Source: Pseudomonas sp. 10S4
GTDB lineage: Bacteria > Pseudomonadota > Gammaproteobacteria > Pseudomonadales > Pseudomonadaceae
Direction of reading: 5' to 3'
DNA length: 64,000 bases
Assembly: GCF_034344865.1 (NCBI RefSeq)
Contig: NZ_CP133774.1
Coordinates: 3,224,001 to 3,288,000 of the forward strand
Every line of letters starts with the position of its first letter. Position 1 is the first letter of the stretch. The translations under genes and the position numbers were made by a program. Positions 44,907 to 53,510 of this stretch are shown piece after piece. The notes under the pieces were generated by a model that saw only the letters and a program-made list of their open reading frames with translations, was not told where the DNA came from and ran no database searches.

Positions 44907-44978
44907 TGCGCTTGTGCATTTTATGTGCATAAATAAATGCATTTACGCATTGACTGTATATGCATCAATGCATATTCT
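44907..44978 (+). promoter_or_regulatory. Tailocin operon promoter with repeated GCAT dyads
   Basis: TTGACT (44950-44955) and TATTCT (44973-44978) with a 17-bp spacer form a good sigma-70 promoter. Six GCAT units lie at 44916, 44927, 44939, 44947, 44962 and 44970. Two 14-bp dyads, 44937-44950 and 44960-44973, overlap the -35 and -10 edges, and a looser pair (GTGCATTTTATGTGCAT) lies upstream at 44914-44930. The same dyad precedes the repressor gene, so these are probably its operators. Confidence 0.7.
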
Positions 44979-45268
44979 GTGTCCCAAGCCGCTCAACAAA
45001 GCGGCTCGAAACGAAGCTCTTTAGTTCCACCACAAAGGCAGCGATGAACCGGCCTCAACGGTTCAGAGGGTTGGCAACTGACCCGGGTGTGCAGCGTAAA
45101 GCACCAGAAGCAGTTATCCGGCGGGCAGGGACCGCGGTCGGAAAAACAATTTGAATGGACTCGTACCGCGCCAGTAGCGCCGAAAAGTCAGCTTCCTTTT
45201 TGTACACAGGATTAAAGGAAGGCGAAGGACCGCATTACTGAAAAGCCCGGCCCAGCGCCGGGCTTTTT
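44979..45268 (+). ncRNA. Structured leader of the tailocin operon ending in a terminator
   Basis: Between the promoter and the holin gene lie about 290 bases without a gene. Hairpins: AGCCGC/GCGGCT (44987-44992 and 45001-45006) close to the expected 5' end, GAACCG/CGGTTC (45046-45051 and 45059-45064), and a strong terminator AGCCCGGC/GCCGGGCT plus T5 (45244-45268). Transcription must pass this terminator to reach the tail genes, so attenuation or antitermination is likely. Inference from structure only. Confidence 0.5.
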
Positions 45269-45340
45269 GGAATGCCTACCTCAAGAGACAGCGTTTGAAT
45301 CCAATACATACCACTCATCAATCACCCCAGGAGGCGTGAC

Positions 45341-45682
45341 ATGACAAACGAGCAACAAGCGTTAGCGGACATGCCGATCTGGCTGGTCATCGTCCTCGCC
45401 CTGGTGGGCGGGGTATCCGGCGAAATGTGGCGCGCCGACAAGGAAGGCGCCCGAGGCTGGGCGCTGTTGCGGCGCCTGGCGTTGCGCTCCGGGGCCTGTG
45501 TGATCTGCGGGGTCTCGGCAATCATGTTGCTGTACGCCGCTGGCGTGTCGATCTGGACCGCGTGTGCGTTTGGCTGTCTTACGGCGATGGCTGGAGCGGA
45601 TGTGGCCATCGGACTTTACGAACGCTGGGCTGCAAAGCGCATCGGCGTCTGTGACGTCCCGCCGCGTCCGGATCAACAATAA
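45341..45682 (+). CDS. Tailocin holin
   Basis: 113 residues from ATG 45341 with GGAGG upstream. Near copy of the prophage holin at 13128 in residues 1-60 (MTNEQQALADMPIWLVIVLA), with three hydrophobic helices. It would free tailocin particles by killing the producing cell. Confidence 0.87.
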   Translation: MTNEQQALADMPIWLVIVLALVGGVSGEMWRADKEGARGWALLRRLALRSGACVICGVSAIMLLYAAGVSIWTACAFGCLTAMAGADVAIGLYERWAAKRIGVCDVPPRPDQQ

Positions 45683-45705
45683 AACGGCGGCACAGGAGGC
45701 CACTA

Positions 45706-46218
45706 ATGCCCGTTGTCATCGAAAAACCTTCGCAGCTTGTTTCCGCTATTGCCGAAGCGTTGCGCGTCGCCATCCCCAGCGTGAAGGTCGGCAGTCCTCA
45801 AGACTTCGACAGCACCGGCGATCCGACCTGGGTTCTGATCACGATCGAACACGATGCGCCGGGCGAGCGCGCCAATAGTGGACGCATCGCCCATGTCCTG
45901 ACGGTTTCGCTACAAGCCGTGCTGCCCGCTTCAGGACTGGCTGCTTGCGACCTTGCGAGCGAGTTGAAAAACCTGGTCACCGACAACCGCTGGAAGCTGC
46001 CGGGTGATCAATGCGACCTGCCGATGAACATCGATGGCATCGCATCCACATTCATCCGCGATACACGGCAATACAACGCCTGGACTGTTTCATTCACCCA
46101 GACGCTGTACCTCGGGCCGCTGCTGCTGGAGGACCCGACCGGCATCCCGAAATTTGCCCGCACCTGGGAGGTGTCGAACATCGACGACCCGGATCAATAC
46201 ACCGCACTCGAGGGCTAG
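45706..46218 (+). CDS. Tailocin tail terminator/completion protein
   Basis: 170 residues, starting MPVVIEKPSQLVSAIAEALR. The motif WTVSFTQTLYLGPLLLED corresponds to that of the prophage protein at 21475. In a headless particle it would cap the tube. Confidence 0.65.
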   Translation: MPVVIEKPSQLVSAIAEALRVAIPSVKVGSPQDFDSTGDPTWVLITIEHDAPGERANSGRIAHVLTVSLQAVLPASGLAACDLASELKNLVTDNRWKLPGDQCDLPMNIDGIASTFIRDTRQYNAWTVSFTQTLYLGPLLLEDPTGIPKFARTWEVSNIDDPDQYTALEG

Positions 46219-46220
46219 CC

Positions 46221-46832
46221 ATGTTTGATGCGCTACTACGTATGCAATTGGGCCCGATCATCGAACGACTGGCGCAGATGGAAACCGAGCTTGAAGACCT
46301 GTATCGGCGCGCCGACAGCTTTTGTCGCATCGGCGTGTGCCAGGAGGTCGACGCGGCCAGCAACACCTGCAAGGTCAGCCATGGTGAGTTGCTCTCCCCG
46401 GCGATCCGGTTTTTCAACCCCAGCGCCGGGGCCCAAAGCGAGTCGCGGATTCCTTCCGTGGGCGAGCAATGCCTGTTGCTGAATCATGGCGGCGGCGAGG
46501 GCGGCGGGCAGTCGGTCGCACTGTTCGGCCTTAACGGCGGTCAATTTCCGCCGGTCTCGACACAGGCTTCGCTGACGCGTCGCCTCTATCAGGACGGCAC
46601 CGAAAGCGGCTACGACGATGCCAGCCACGTCCTGCACTGGAAGAACGGCCCGGCAACATTCACGGGATCACGCGAGTCGCTCGAGCTGAGCATCGGCCCG
46701 GCCCGACTAGCGATGACCCCCCAGGCGATCACCTTGCAACTGGGCGCGGTCGGCTTGCTAATCGACGCGTCCGGTGTGCACCTGAGCGGCCCGGTGGTGG
46801 ATCACCAGGGCCGCGTCATCAGTCCGGCATAA
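46221..46832 (+). CDS. Tailocin baseplate spike protein V
   Basis: 203 residues from ATG 46221. N-terminal helix (MFDALLRMQLGPIIERLAQM), OB-like part (IPSVGEQCLLLNHGGGEGGG), and a C-terminal beta-strand repeat (LSIGPARLAMTPQAITLQLG). Lacks the HxH metal tip of the prophage gpV. Confidence 0.88.
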   Translation: MFDALLRMQLGPIIERLAQMETELEDLYRRADSFCRIGVCQEVDAASNTCKVSHGELLSPAIRFFNPSAGAQSESRIPSVGEQCLLLNHGGGEGGGQSVALFGLNGGQFPPVSTQASLTRRLYQDGTESGYDDASHVLHWKNGPATFTGSRESLELSIGPARLAMTPQAITLQLGAVGLLIDASGVHLSGPVVDHQGRVISPA

Positions 46833-46843
46833 AGAGTTTTCCC

Positions 46844-47176
46844 ATGATCGGAATCGATAGAGACACCGGAGTCACGGTCGACGACTGGCTGCAGTTTGTG
46901 CAGCGCGCGACCCGGGCGCTGACGACGCCTTTGGGCACTCGTCAGAAGCGTCCTTTGTATGGCTGCCAACTCACTGAGTTGCTGGGGCAAAACCTCGGCG
47001 ACGATCTGTTGATTCTTGCGCAAAGCCACGCCGCCCAAGCGTTTTACAACAAGTACAACGGCATCGACGATTTCGAGCCGCAAGTCATTGTGGCCAGTCG
47101 GCACGGCGCTGGTTTGTTGTTGCGTTTCGCCGGCACCTGGAAAAACCGCCAACAAACCTTTGAGGTGGTGGCATGA
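46844..47176 (+). CDS. Tailocin baseplate wedge protein W (gp25)
   Basis: 110 residues, starting MIGIDRDTGVTVDDWLQFVQ. LTTPLGTRQKRPLYGCQL is the gp25 core. Overlaps the J gene by 4 bp. Confidence 0.93.
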   Translation: MIGIDRDTGVTVDDWLQFVQRATRALTTPLGTRQKRPLYGCQLTELLGQNLGDDLLILAQSHAAQAFYNKYNGIDDFEPQVIVASRHGAGLLLRFAGTWKNRQQTFEVVA

Positions 47177-48168
47177 GTATGTTGATACCTGGCCAGAATC
47201 AATTGGCCGAACCTTCGATTGTCACCGTCGAGGCGTTTGAAGATCTGCTCGCAGAGTTCAAGACCTTCGTCGTTGAATACGTCGGCGCCCGCTCTCCCGA
47301 GAGCGCGGCAAAGCTTGTGGTCAGCCTGGAAAACGAAAGCGAGTTGCTGACCTTGGCGCTCGAAGCGTTTTGTGTGCGGCTACAAACCCACGAACGCAAA
47401 TACAACGCCCGCATCAAGCAGATGCTGGCGTGGTGGGCGACGGGCAGCAACCTCGATGCTCGCTTGGCGGACATGGGTCTTGAGCGTCAGTTGCTGGACC
47501 CGGGCGACCCGGCGGCGTTCCCATCCATCCCACCGGTTTACGAAAGCGACGACGACGCCCGGTTGCGTTATTACCTGGCGCCGCATGCACCGGCAGCCGG
47601 TTCACGGATGCAGTATCGCCGGGAGGTTTTTACCCTCGGCGAACGGCCGGCGGTAAAGGTGGAAGCGGCGACTGCCGGCGTGGTGACGGTCACTTACACC
47701 TTTGATCCGGACGGCTTTGCGGCACAGGTCAAGGATGGCAATGGGCGTCGCACCGGCCCCGGCGAAGTGATGGTTACCGTGCTGGCCCGCGAGGGCGATG
47801 GCACCCCGACCGCAGCGTTGCTCGACGGTGTTCGCCAGCACTTTGCCCGACCGGATGTATGCCCGGAAACCGACCACGTCACCGTGCAGGGCGCGCAAAT
47901 CAAGAACTACAAAATCCGCGTGGTGGCGAAGATTAACGCCGGCCCGGATTCGGGTCTGACCAAGGTCGCCGCGCAACAGCAGTTGCAGGCGTATGCGGAT
48001 GCTTGTCATCGGCTGGAAGGGCGGGTCGACCCGAGTTGGATCGACTACACGCTGCACAGCGCCGGCGCGGTTCAACTGCAAATCCTTGAGCCGCTGGCGC
48101 CGATTGTGACGACGGCTTTCCAGGCCCCGTATTGCACGGGCGTCGAGGTCGAGGTGGATACGTTATGA
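47173..48168 (+). CDS. Tailocin baseplate protein J
   Basis: 331 residues. IPPVYESDDDARLRYYLAPH, TFDPDGFAAQVKDG and the C-terminal VDPSWIDYTLHSAGAVQLQI are gpJ features. Start 47173 or, two codons on, 47179. Overlaps the I gene by 4 bp. Confidence 0.93.
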   Translation: MSMLIPGQNQLAEPSIVTVEAFEDLLAEFKTFVVEYVGARSPESAAKLVVSLENESELLTLALEAFCVRLQTHERKYNARIKQMLAWWATGSNLDARLADMGLERQLLDPGDPAAFPSIPPVYESDDDARLRYYLAPHAPAAGSRMQYRREVFTLGERPAVKVEAATAGVVTVTYTFDPDGFAAQVKDGNGRRTGPGEVMVTVLAREGDGTPTAALLDGVRQHFARPDVCPETDHVTVQGAQIKNYKIRVVAKINAGPDSGLTKVAAQQQLQAYADACHRLEGRVDPSWIDYTLHSAGAVQLQILEPLAPIVTTAFQAPYCTGVEVEVDTL

Positions 48169-48800
48169 GTGACGACACACCTCGTCCAAGCCTGTTGCCG
48201 GCCAACAGTTCGTCGCTGGAAAGGGCGCTTGATCTTGGTTTCGGTCGCTTGCTTGATCGCATCGATCCGCCGTTTCCGGAGTTGATGAGTCCCGCCGTGA
48301 CGCCTTCTGCATTCCTGCCGTACCTCGGTGCGGATCGCGGGGTCAGCGAGTGGAGCAGCGAAGCGCCCGAGTCGGAAAAGCGTTTGACGGTCGAACTCGC
48401 CTGGCCCACCGCACGGCAAGCCGGCACTCGAAAGGCTCTGGAAAACGCCGCCAAAGGCTTGCAGCTGCAACCCGAAGTGAGCGCCTGGTACGAGCAAACA
48501 CCGCCCGGCCAGCCTTACAGTTTTTCCGTCAGGGCCTTCACCGAACAGCCTTACAGCGAAGACATCGATGCGCGTCTTGACCGGCGCTTGGCCGACGCTA
48601 AAAGCGAACGCGACACCTTGACCGTGTCCGTGGGCCTGAGCGCCTTCGGTAGTCACGTCATCGGCGCCGCCACCGTGTGCGGCGAGCTGACCACGGTGTA
48701 CCCGATTGTCATCGAAGGGCTTGAAGCCTCGGGCCAGGTCTTCATGGCCGCCGGGCTCTACGCCGTCGAAACTTCCACTATTTATCCTCAGGGGTCCTAA
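48165..48800 (+). CDS. Tailocin tail protein I
   Basis: 211 residues from ATG 48165. LPANSSSLERALDLGFGRLL and FLPYLGADRGVSEWSSEAPE follow the gpI pattern. It connects baseplate and fibre. Confidence 0.88.
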   Translation: MSDDTPRPSLLPANSSSLERALDLGFGRLLDRIDPPFPELMSPAVTPSAFLPYLGADRGVSEWSSEAPESEKRLTVELAWPTARQAGTRKALENAAKGLQLQPEVSAWYEQTPPGQPYSFSVRAFTEQPYSEDIDARLDRRLADAKSERDTLTVSVGLSAFGSHVIGAATVCGELTTVYPIVIEGLEASGQVFMAAGLYAVETSTIYPQGS

Positions 48801-50755
48801 ATGGCCGACTATTACACCCTGCTTACCAACGCGGGGATTGCCTACGAAACTGCCTGTAAAGCGGCGGGGCAGCCAATCAAGTTGTCACAGATTTCTGTTG
48901 GTGACGGCGGCGGTGCGGTTTACAACCCAGCGGCGACTGACACTGCGCTCAAGCGCGAAGTATGGCGCGGGCCACTCAATGCACTGTTCCAGGATGAGAA
49001 AAACCCGAGCTGGTTGCTCGCTGAAGTGACTATTCCGCCGGATGTTGGCGGCTGGTATGTGCGTGAGGCCGGGCTCTGGACGGATACCGGGATTTTGTAC
49101 GCCATCGTTAAATATCCGGAGTCGTTTAAACCGGTATTGGCGACGTCGGGGTCGGGGAAAGAGTTTTACATTCGCTCGATTTTTGAGACCAGTAATGCGG
49201 CGTTGGTGACGTTGTTGATTGACGACACCGTGGTTAAAGCGACCCGTGCGTGGGTAGCTTCCTATGTCGCTGACGAACTCGCCAAACTTGACAGTAAGCA
49301 ATCGGTGCGGGTAGCAACTACCGCCAACATCACGTTGGTCGGGCCTCAAACAATTGATGGCGTGGCTGTTGTTGCAGGTGATCGCGTTCTCGTTAAAAAC
49401 CAGACGGCGGCGAAAGATAACGGCATCTATGTTGCGGCGGTTGCGGCCTGGGTTCGGGCGATAGACGCGGACATAAGCGCAGAGGTGACGTCGGCCTTGG
49501 CCGTCTCCGTAGAGCAGGGGGCGACGCAGGCCGACACTCGCTGGCAACTGGTCACTGATGGGGCGATTGTCCTGGGTACCACGGCGCTGACGTTCCAGAA
49601 CGTGACGCAAGGTTTTGCGCCGCTCAACTCGCCGACGCTGCTGGGGGGCCAACTGCCCCGACCGCGCTTCAGTTCGATAGCAGCAAGTTGCTCGCGACGA
49701 CCGAGTTCGTACAGCGCGCTATCGGTAGTTACTCCGGTCAAACCAACTATCCGGGGGACGTCGTACTGACTGTTGCGGACGTCGGGCGCTTGAGTAACTT
49801 TGCGCAGTTGTCGGTGGTCACTCTGCCTATCGCAGCAACGGTGGCTCCCGGCGGACTTGTCATTATTGGTAGCTCAATCTCTGGATCAGTAACGGTGAAG
49901 GCCGGCGGGTCGGACACCCTCGCGAACCTGGCCACAAACCCCGGCCCATTTAATATCCCGCTGGGCAGCATCGGGGTATTCCGTCGTCTGCTCGGCGGCA
50001 ATGGCTGGAGCTTTGATGGTGGAGACGCAGCGCTCAAATATTCACCACTGATGTCTGGCGCAAACTGGACAACAGCGCCTCAGTTCGACAACACGAAGAC
50101 ATTCGCAACCACGGAGTTTGTGCAGCGGGCACTGGGCAGCTATGCCGGGCAAACCTACTATACCGGCGACACGATTTTAACGGCGACCAGTGTGGGGCAG
50201 CTCACGGTAATGGATGGCCCGGGGATTGTGACGCTGCCCGACGCGGCGACGGTTCCCGTTGGGGCGCTGGTTACGATTGTCAGTAACGCCGGGTTTACGC
50301 TAAGGCCCAAGGCAAGTGTCGGCAATACCCTTACCACCGCCAACGGTGTGACGGGTTTGCTTGTTTTTCCCGCCCAAACCTTCGCAGTCTGCCGACGTCT
50401 TATCGCCGGTGGCGGCTGGACGTTAGATAGCGGTGACGGCGCGTTGAAATATTCGCCGATGTTCGGAGCACAGCTAGGAACCAATGGCTACCAAAAGTTA
50501 CCGACCGGCGACATTGAACAATGGGGTATCTATATTTCTGCGCCATCAGGTTCGGATACGGTTATTCCTCTATCTGTCGCTATGTCAGTGGTCCCGACCG
50601 ATATTCAACTGACGTTTGCAGACTTTTCCAGTAGCCAGCCAGTAGGCATCGCTCCGGTATTTCAGGCGAGAAACAGCACGCTAGGAAGCATTACAGTACG
50701 CAACTTATACAGTGCTAACGCGTCATTTTTCTGGAGAGTGAGGGGTAAATCATGA
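48801..50755 (+). pseudogene. Tailocin tail fibre, frame broken at a G run
   Basis: ATG 48801 opens MADYYTLLTNAGIAYETACK and the attachment domain. After NSPTLLGG the frame is lost (stop 49769); a seventh G in 49643-49648 gives PTAPTALQFDSSKLLATTEF and continues to 50755, 651 residues. The shaft (QSVRVATTANITLVG to VTQGFAPLNSP) nearly equals that of the prophage fibre. Two tandem units (ATTEFVQRAIGSY and ATTEFVQRALGSY, each about 120 residues) form the outer shaft. The C-terminal tip sets target range. This is the only broken gene noted in the tailocin, so a phase-variable G run is conceivable. Confidence 0.88.
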
Positions 50756-51183
50756 CGGTTTTTTATAGCCCAGATACTGGCTACTTCTACGATGACCAAG
50801 TGTGTTCTTTCATTCCCGAAGACGCCCGTGAGTTCGATGCCGAAGAGCGTGATGCGCTTCTTGCGCAAGTGAGTCACGGCAAGCGTTTGGTCTGTGGGCC
50901 GGAGGGTTTGCCTGTACTGATGGACGCTCCCGCGCAATCACTTGAAGAACTGGCGGAAGTTGAGCGTTATTGGCGTTCGGTACAGTTGACGGTAACCGAC
51001 GGCGTTGTAACTCGTCACCGAGACGAGGTGGAGGAAGGTTCGCCAAAAACGCTGACTCCGACCCAATACACCGAGTTGCAAGCGTATCGCCGCTTGCTGC
51101 GTAACTGGCCAGAATCTGGCGAATTCCCCTTGCTCCAACATCGGCCACTAGCGCCGGAATGGCTCTCAACCCTCCCCCAATAA
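50752..51183 (+). CDS. Tailocin fibre assembly chaperone
   Basis: 143 residues, starting MTVFYSPDTGYFYDDQVCSF. YTELQAYRRLLRNWPESGEF matches the prophage chaperone C terminus. It overlaps the fibre stop (ATGA) and should trimerise this fibre. Confidence 0.88.
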   Translation: MTVFYSPDTGYFYDDQVCSFIPEDAREFDAEERDALLAQVSHGKRLVCGPEGLPVLMDAPAQSLEELAEVERYWRSVQLTVTDGVVTRHRDEVEEGSPKTLTPTQYTELQAYRRLLRNWPESGEFPLLQHRPLAPEWLSTLPQ

Positions 51184-51213
51184 ACGCCCCGCACCGCCGG
51201 GGCGTTCTCTTAT
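51184..51213 (+). terminator. Intrinsic terminator after the fibre chaperone
   Basis: ACGCCCCG, CACCGC, CGGGGCGT, then TCTCTT. Begins a block repeated almost exactly at 53228-53277. Confidence 0.8.
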
Positions 51214-51237
51214 CCACTGATCAAGGCCCAACAGACA

Positions 51238-51272
51238 AAAAAAGGGCCCACCTTTCGGTGAGCCCTTCTAGA
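51238..51272 (-). terminator. Terminator downstream of the acyltransferase gene
   Basis: Stem AAGGGC-CCACC with GGTG-AGCCCTT around TTTC, preceded on the plus strand by seven A that become the T run for the minus-strand gene. Confidence 0.75.
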
Positions 51273-51292
51273 TCAGGCTGATCCCTCATCAC

Positions 51293-52447
51293 TCACTGAG
51301 CCGACTCAGTAGTCTTGAGCCTTGGCCGAACAGCATCATATGCACGCATGAGTCCGCGCTGGCATGGTTTCTCTACGAACTTCCAGATAAACGCTGCACA
51401 GATAATGGACGTGATTGTCACAAATGCAAACTTGACATAGGGGTCATAGGATTCGAGGAACTTCTGTTCGATGGTTACGCGGATGACGATCGAATGAATC
51501 AAGTAAATGGAAAAGCTTATTTCGCCTAAAAACACCATTGGGCGCCAGGAAAGTGCCCGCGATACCATGCCTTTATCCAAGTAGAAGCTAGAGATTACCG
51601 CAGCAAAAAGGATCGCTATCGAAGAGTGGCGTATAACCTCGGCTAATGCGTTATGGGCAGGTCCCAAATAAAACGAAGGGTAAATGCCGAGTGGCGGAGC
51701 TATAAAAACAATGGCCGCTATAGAAATAATTTCGATAGCTGTTGCTGGCCCCTTTTTCAGCCAGCCAAAATCAATCCTGGATAGAACACGCTGACAGACA
51801 ATGCCCAGCATGAATTCCTGTATACGCCCTAAAGGGCTGATGTAAACAAGTCCATGAGCGGAAATCTGATCCAGCTTGTCAGGTGAGTAGTAAGCAATAC
51901 CTGCAGCGTCTATCGAGTAGGCAAACAATCCGCCGAGCGCAATGGCAGCACATAGCTTGAGCACGGGCTTGCTCGAAAACCACAGCAGCAAAAGCGGGAA
52001 TGCCATGTAGAAGAATATTTCTGTGGAAATACTCCAAGAGACGCTATTGAAAGAGAAATACACGTCCGGGATCGGAACGGCAGCGTGAAGCATCATCAAG
52101 TTCAAAACAAAAATATAAACGTTACTGGCTGACTCCAGCAATACACGCTGATAGGGGAGACAGAGCAAAAGTATTAACGTGCAAAATGCATGCGCAGGCC
52201 ACATCCTGGCAAACCGCGCAAAATAGAATCTTGCAACACCTCCATCAATTCCTTTCTTTGAATAAACATGAGAGAGGATAAAACCCGACAGAACAAAGAA
52301 AAACATTACGCCTGCGTCAGTTGGAATGTCCCACAAGAAATTCGGTGGAAAAAAGCTTCCCTTGGTGTGGTGAACAATAATTGAAAATGCAGCAAAAAAC
52401 CGGAGGGCTGTTAGCCCCCCAATCTGTTTTGTACTCATTAGTGACAT
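51293..52447 (-). CDS. O-acyltransferase (OafA/acyltransferase 3 family)
   Basis: 384 residues. GLTALRFFAAFSIIVHH has the catalytic His, FFFVLSGFILSHVY and RFYFARFARMWPAH the further AT3 signatures, and about ten transmembrane helices follow. It probably acetylates O-antigen or exopolysaccharide. It sits antisense inside the tail operon next to the fibre genes with lower GC and its own terminator. Surface modification that changes the fibre receptor, protecting the producer, is a plausible role. Confidence 0.92.
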   Translation of the reverse strand: MSLMSTKQIGGLTALRFFAAFSIIVHHTKGSFFPPNFLWDIPTDAGVMFFFVLSGFILSHVYSKKGIDGGVARFYFARFARMWPAHAFCTLILLLCLPYQRVLLESASNVYIFVLNLMMLHAAVPIPDVYFSFNSVSWSISTEIFFYMAFPLLLLWFSSKPVLKLCAAIALGGLFAYSIDAAGIAYYSPDKLDQISAHGLVYISPLGRIQEFMLGIVCQRVLSRIDFGWLKKGPATAIEIISIAAIVFIAPPLGIYPSFYLGPAHNALAEVIRHSSIAILFAAVISSFYLDKGMVSRALSWRPMVFLGEISFSIYLIHSIVIRVTIEQKFLESYDPYVKFAFVTITSIICAAFIWKFVEKPCQRGLMRAYDAVRPRLKTTESAQ

Positions 52448-52804
52448 GCCCTGTCGATTTAAATTTTTAAAATACTATCACGATTGTATCTTGCGACCGA
52501 TTGCCAGGCCGATCAGCTGAGCGGTCGAGTCACGCGATCACATACCCCGCCGGCCATCGGCGCGGCTGCATCCTCACATAAGCCTGACACCTTACTAGCG
52601 CGATGCGTCCCTCGGCGCCTGGCTGTACGGGCAGTAGCTTGTTGCACAGAAACTCAGTCAGGGCTGGGCCGGGAGAGCCAACCCTGCGGCTATTACTTAC
52701 GAGCCCTGTCGGGTCAAAATCTTTGATTCTGCAATCAGTCAACACACGATGTCCGCCCAGGTGGGTGGCTATAGAGTCGCTGGCTATTAAATAAGGAAGC
52801 ACCT
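52448..52804. other. Gene-free stretch before the second chaperone
   Basis: 357 bp containing the acyltransferase promoter side. No frame shows fibre homology that I can recognise, although this is where the fibre partner of the second chaperone would lie. ATG-less readings across it look random. Confidence 0.4.
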
Positions 52805-53227
52805 ATGTTTTATTCAAAATCCACAGCCGGTTTTTACGATCCCTCCTTTCATACAACGATGCCAAGCGATGTGGTTGAAATCTCGCGTGAGTATTGGCTT
52901 GAGTTATTGGACGGACAGTCTAGCGGCAAGATGATTGTCGGGAATGATGAAGGCTATCCGGTGCTGATCGATCCGCCGCCGCCATCTGCAGCCGAACTGG
53001 AGGCGATTGAACGCGCATGGCGAAACATGCAGCTTGCAGCCACTGATAGTGCTGTGTCCCGTTACCGTGATGAGGTGGAACGTTGGCCCACGTTGCTGAC
53101 CCCGGCGCAATACATCGAGTTGCAGACGTATCGCCGTGTGCTTCGTATCTGGCCGGTAGGCGGCGAGTTGCCCCTGAGCGAACATCGGCCGCCAGCGCCG
53201 GAATGGCTCGCAACCCTACCTCAATAA
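52805..53227 (+). CDS. Second tail fibre assembly chaperone (orphan)
   Basis: 140 residues, starting MFYSKSTAGFYDPSFHTTMP. LLTPAQYIELQTYRRVLRIW is the shared C-terminal region. Closer in its N-terminal layout to the prophage chaperone (TRGGFFDP) than to the one at 50752. No fibre gene precedes it, so it is a leftover of fibre replacement or a spare specificity partner. Confidence 0.85.
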   Translation: MFYSKSTAGFYDPSFHTTMPSDVVEISREYWLELLDGQSSGKMIVGNDEGYPVLIDPPPPSAAELEAIERAWRNMQLAATDSAVSRYRDEVERWPTLLTPAQYIELQTYRRVLRIWPVGGELPLSEHRPPAPEWLATLPQ

Positions 53228-53252
53228 ACGCCCCGCACCGTCGGGGCGTTTT
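53226..53252 (+). terminator. Intrinsic terminator after the second chaperone
   Basis: AACGCCCCG, CACCGT, CGGGGCGTT, T run; repeat of the block at 51184. Confidence 0.8.
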
Positions 53253-53277
53253 CTTATCCGCTAATCAACACCCAACA

Positions 53278-53306
53278 GCCCCTTCCTCAAAAAAGGGGCT
53301 TTTTCG
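53278..53306 (+). terminator. Intrinsic terminator before the sheath-region genes
   Basis: AGCCCCTT, CCTCAA, AAAAGGGGCT, then TTTTT and after CGTC the site CTGGAG of the next gene. Confidence 0.7.
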
Positions 53307-53323
53307 TCTCTGGAGAAAACCAA

Positions 53324-53509
53324 ATGGCAGAACGCCAAACCTACACCGTCCTCGTCCCGTTCCCTGTCGGGCGTGGTCACTGGTCGACCGCGGGCCAGGA
53401 ACTCGACCTGCTCGATGTCGAAGCCAACGCATTGCTCAGCGCCGGTCGCCTGGCGCTGAAATCTACATCCACCCCGGCCGAACAGGCCGTTGCCAAGAAG
53501 GCTGAATAA
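53324..53509 (+). CDS. Small tail-region protein
   Basis: 61 residues, starting MAERQTYTVLVPFPVGRGHW. Precedes the sheath gene by one base. Similar in size and place to 60615-60797 (DUF2635 type). Function not known. Confidence 0.75.
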   Translation: MAERQTYTVLVPFPVGRGHWSTAGQELDLLDVEANALLSAGRLALKSTSTPAEQAVAKKAE

Positions 53510-53510
53510 C

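Noticed and set aside
52484..52802. Fibre remnant before the second chaperone
   Set aside because: No frame shows recognisable shaft or tip sequence.
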